Below are positions 34,267 to 36,371 of a stretch of 36,371 nucleotides of DNA, piece by piece. Origin of the DNA: an uncultured Mycoplasmatota bacterium (GTDB taxonomy: Bacteria; Bacillota_I; Bacilli_A; RF39; UBA660); assembly GCA_900553395.1 (NCBI GenBank), contig USDJ01000012.1:1-36371 (forward strand). The letters are read 5' to 3'. The notes beneath the pieces were generated by a model that searched no databases, had not been told where the DNA came from, and saw only the letters and a program-made list of their open reading frames with translations. The position numbers and the translations under genes were made by a program. Position 1 is the first letter of the stretch; every line of letters starts with the position of its first letter.

Positions 34267-34806
34267 ATGGAAACATTTGCCGATTTTATATTAGGAGAAA
34301 CTGACTATTTTAAAAAATTAGAGATTGCATATTATCTTCAAAAAAGAGCAGGAATATTCTTCGATAATTCAGTTATTTTTAAAACCGAACTTGCAAGAAT
34401 GTTTATAGAGAAGATGAATTTAGGTGTTGACGAAAATTTAGTGTTAACAGCTTGTTTACTTTGCGGTTGTAAAAAGAAAAAAGATGCAACAGATATAGAA
34501 ACAATAAAAAGTTATGCTAAAAATGGAGCAACATATTTATCAACATTAGGCTTTGATAAGCGATTCTGCAAAATATGTGAAGAAGTAAACAGATATAGTG
34601 GAAGTATGCCGAGAGAACCAGAAAGCGATTTGTTAGAAGTAATAGATAATTTTGGAGGTTTGGTATTAGATAGACCAGAAAGAAGAGGATTTCCAATAGA
34701 CGAAGCATTAGTTCTAACAGAATATAGAAACTTAAAAGGACTTTCAAATAAATATTTAGAAAAATTCAAAGAATTTGTATGTATGGAAGAAGGTATAAGT
34801 GTATGA
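34267..34806 (+). CDS. Degenerate HD-GYP-like protein, function unknown
   Basis: A 179-residue soluble, mainly helical protein. Its order of motifs follows an HD-GYP domain: FKTELARMFIEKMNLGVDENLVLTACLL would precede the HD pair, but CGC (66-68) stands where HD is expected; YAKNGATYLSTLGF replaces the Hp..G..iL helix; RYSGSMPREPESDLLEVIDN and LVLDRPERRGFPIDEAL parallel the GYP-to-RPYR segment. The metal-binding histidines are missing, so phosphodiesterase activity is unlikely; it may bind a ligand or partner. This relation is my inference from the pattern. GGAGG lies 5 bases before the ATG. Its stop overlaps the next ATG (ATGA), and EndoQ follows. Confidence 0.6.
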   Translation: METFADFILGETDYFKKLEIAYYLQKRAGIFFDNSVIFKTELARMFIEKMNLGVDENLVLTACLLCGCKKKKDATDIETIKSYAKNGATYLSTLGFDKRFCKICEEVNRYSGSMPREPESDLLEVIDNFGGLVLDRPERRGFPIDEALVLTEYRNLKGLSNKYLEKFKEFVCMEEGISV

Positions 34807-35054
34807 GCGATTATGGATTAAAAACTACTAATGATTTTAATGGACCATTAGCAGACCTAATAAAAATAACAAATGCATATTCAAAAAATGGTAAAGAAGT
34901 AAAAGACATGATAAATGTCCTAAGAAGACCAGATAGAAAACAAGTATTAGAAGAAATAAACCAATTTCATGGAAAAACTCAAGATCAAAAGGAAATAGAA
35001 GAAGCAAAACAAAGAGAAGAAAGAGCTAGTGATTTTGGAATTGGAGAATATTAA
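34803..35054 (+). CDS. Unknown small protein between pseudo-HD and EndoQ genes
   Basis: An 83-residue protein I do not recognise. It is soluble and highly charged, with a predicted helix ADLIKITNAYSKNGKEVKDMINVLRR and a long acidic-basic helix KEIEEAKQREERASDF near the C-terminus; no cysteines, signal peptide or membrane segment. The ATG at 34803 overlaps the upstream stop (ATGA), which indicates coupled translation, and is preferred over an earlier in-frame ATG at 34779 that lies deeper in the upstream gene. EndoQ begins 19 bases after its stop. A small adaptor or inhibitor of its neighbours is possible, but there is no direct evidence. Confidence 0.7.
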   Translation: MSDYGLKTTNDFNGPLADLIKITNAYSKNGKEVKDMINVLRRPDRKQVLEEINQFHGKTQDQKEIEEAKQREERASDFGIGEY

Positions 35055-35072
35055 AAGATTGGAGCAATTTAA

Positions 35073-36281
35073 ATGTACGAGATATTTGCAGATTTACATG
35101 TACACATAGGAAGAAGTGAAAATAATAAACCAATAAAAATAACTGCCGCAAAATCATTGAATTTTGCAAACATAGCAAAAGAATGTGCAGATAGAAAAGG
35201 AATAAATGTAGTAGGTATTATAGATTGTGCATCACCATATGTAATAGAAGATATAGAAAACTTCTTGCAACAAGGGGATGCATATGAAATTGCTGATGGA
35301 GGAATAATTTACAAAGATAAAGTTTGTATTATTCTAGGAAGTGAAATAGAAACAGCAGAAATAAATGATAATGGAAAAACAGGAAGTGCACACAATTTAT
35401 GTTATTTCCCACATTTAAAAGACATAAAAGGCTTCTCAAATGAAATGAGTCATCATATAAAAAATATTACATTAAGTTCACAAAGAGCAGATATATCAGC
35501 ATATGAATTAGTTGATATAGTTGAAAAATATAATGGTATATTAATACCAGCACATGTATTTACACCATATAAAAGCTTTTATGGTAATTGTACAGACAGA
35601 TTAGAAAAAATATTTAAAGAAAAATTTGATAAAATATTTGCAATAGAACTTGGTCTTTCATCAGATACATTTTTAGCAGATGAAATATCTGAATTAGAAA
35701 CAAAAACATTTGTTACCAACTCAGATGCACATTCTTTACCAAGAATAGCAAGAGAATACAATAAAATTTTAGTAGAAGACATAAGTTATAAAGAAATATT
35801 AAAAGCATTAAAAAATCAAGACGGAAGAAAAATAATAGCAAACTATGGATTAGATCCAAAACTAGGAAAATATCATAGAACATATTGCGAAGAATGTGGT
35901 AAAACATTACCAGGAGAAGCGCCAGTAACAACTTGTCCTTATTGTGGAGCAACAAGAGACACAAGAAAAGTAACAATGGGAGTTTTTGATAGAATAGAAG
36001 AAATAAAAGACAAAGAAACAACTCAAAGTCCAGCAAACAGACCACCATACATATATCAAATTCCATTAACATTTATACCAGGATTAGGTGGAAAAACAAT
36101 AGACAAACTATTAGAACATTTTGATACAGAAATGAACATATTACACAAACTATCAAAAGACGACTTAGAAGCAGTAGTAGGAGAAAAAATAGCAAACAAT
36201 ATAATAAACTCAAGAGAAGGAAATGTAACAATACAAGCCGGTGGCGGCGGAGTATATGGAAAAATAGGAACAGAAAAATAA
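35073..36281 (+). CDS. EndoQ-like PHP-domain DNA repair endonuclease
   Basis: A 402-residue protein with the layout of endonuclease Q. The PHP catalytic domain (about 1-265) has DLHVHIG (7-13), LGSEIETAE (88-96), HVFTPYKSFYG (161-171) and TNSDAHS (215-221), which supply metal ligands. A zinc ribbon follows with C272, C275, C288 and C291 (CEECG and CPYCG), then a helix-hairpin-helix IPGLGGKTIDKLLEHF (335-350). EndoQ cuts 5' of deaminated bases (uracil, hypoxanthine) and abasic sites in DNA. It is best known from archaea and occurs in some Firmicutes. GGAGCAAT lies before the ATG. It closes a coupled three-gene run. Confidence 0.85.
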   Translation: MYEIFADLHVHIGRSENNKPIKITAAKSLNFANIAKECADRKGINVVGIIDCASPYVIEDIENFLQQGDAYEIADGGIIYKDKVCIILGSEIETAEINDNGKTGSAHNLCYFPHLKDIKGFSNEMSHHIKNITLSSQRADISAYELVDIVEKYNGILIPAHVFTPYKSFYGNCTDRLEKIFKEKFDKIFAIELGLSSDTFLADEISELETKTFVTNSDAHSLPRIAREYNKILVEDISYKEILKALKNQDGRKIIANYGLDPKLGKYHRTYCEECGKTLPGEAPVTTCPYCGATRDTRKVTMGVFDRIEEIKDKETTQSPANRPPYIYQIPLTFIPGLGGKTIDKLLEHFDTEMNILHKLSKDDLEAVVGEKIANNIINSREGNVTIQAGGGGVYGKIGTEK

Positions 36282-36295
36282 AAGGAGGAAAACAA

Positions 36296-36371
36296 ATGAA
36301 AAAACAAAAAGGTATCACATTAGTAGCACTTGTAATAACAATAATAGTATTACTAATCTTAGCAATGGTAA
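36296..36371 (+). CDS. Prepilin-like protein, 3' part beyond the window
   Basis: Only the first 25 codons are visible: MKKQKGITLVALVITIIVLL and on. A short basic leader ending in Gly6, followed by a long uninterrupted hydrophobic helix ITLVALVITIIVLLILA, is the class III signal of type IV pilins and pseudopilins. Many such proteins have Phe at +1 and Glu at +5; here Ile follows the Gly and no Glu is seen at +5, so processing by a standard prepilin peptidase is uncertain. AAAGGAGG lies just before the ATG. The gene runs off the window end. Confidence 0.75.
   Translation, partial: MKKQKGITLVALVITIIVLLILAMV

Overview
The window is a very AT-rich chromosomal segment of a spore-former-related member of the Firmicutes, most likely an uncultured gut-type Clostridia. 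Evidence is the Gram-positive type 23S/5S/tRNA-Asn arrangement, a complete set of spoIIIA genes (AA to AH), a Spo0E-like phosphatase, TmcAL, YebC, Gram-positive style promoters (TTGACA-N17-TATAAT) and strong AGGAGG ribosome binding sites. The lineage is inferred; no species can be named from the sequence alone.

Layout. 1-2599: 3' four fifths of a 23S rRNA gene, then 5S rRNA and tRNA-Asn(GTT), closed by a terminator. 2640-3140: a gene-free, structured stretch holding a perfect 20-bp palindrome and a second copy of its half, both containing the tRNA-Asn anticodon core, followed by two tandem consensus promoters. 3141-3475: a small XRE regulator overlapping a 46-residue Spo0E-like protein. 3560-5323: an MgtC/SapB membrane protein and RuvB. 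5380-12786: a cell-surface glycosylation block (GtrB-like GT2, three polytopic GT-C type enzymes, an acyltransferase-3 protein) with the queuosine gene queH embedded. 12764-16039: DNA polymerase I and a lytic transglycosylase. 16051-18350: a reverse-strand P-loop kinase-like protein, a single-domain alarmone-hydrolase-like HD protein and an alpha/beta hydrolase; then an EAL phosphodiesterase (to 19140). 19208-21729: a copper unit (operator/promoter, CopZ-like chaperone, CopA ATPase). 21751-25664: a TetR regulator divergent from an ABC ATPase/FtsX-type permease pair. 25854-26573: YebC.

26674-32278 is the spoIIIA cluster. It has two oddities: a reverse-strand transcription unit with its own terminator splits spoIIIAA from spoIIIAB, and spoIIIAE is broken by a one-base frameshift. 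Together with a strongly transcribed Spo0E-like gene, this raises the possibility that sporulation is decaying or unusually controlled in this genome. 32344-36371: TmcAL (reverse), RNase HI, then a tight trio made of a degenerate HD-GYP-like protein, an 83-residue unknown and an EndoQ-like PHP-domain DNA-repair endonuclease, and finally the start of a prepilin-like gene cut by the window end.

The most interesting candidates for something undescribed are the pseudo-HD / small protein / EndoQ cassette, the interrupted and frameshifted spoIIIA cluster, and the tRNA-Asn-derived palindrome next to an XRE-Spo0E pair.
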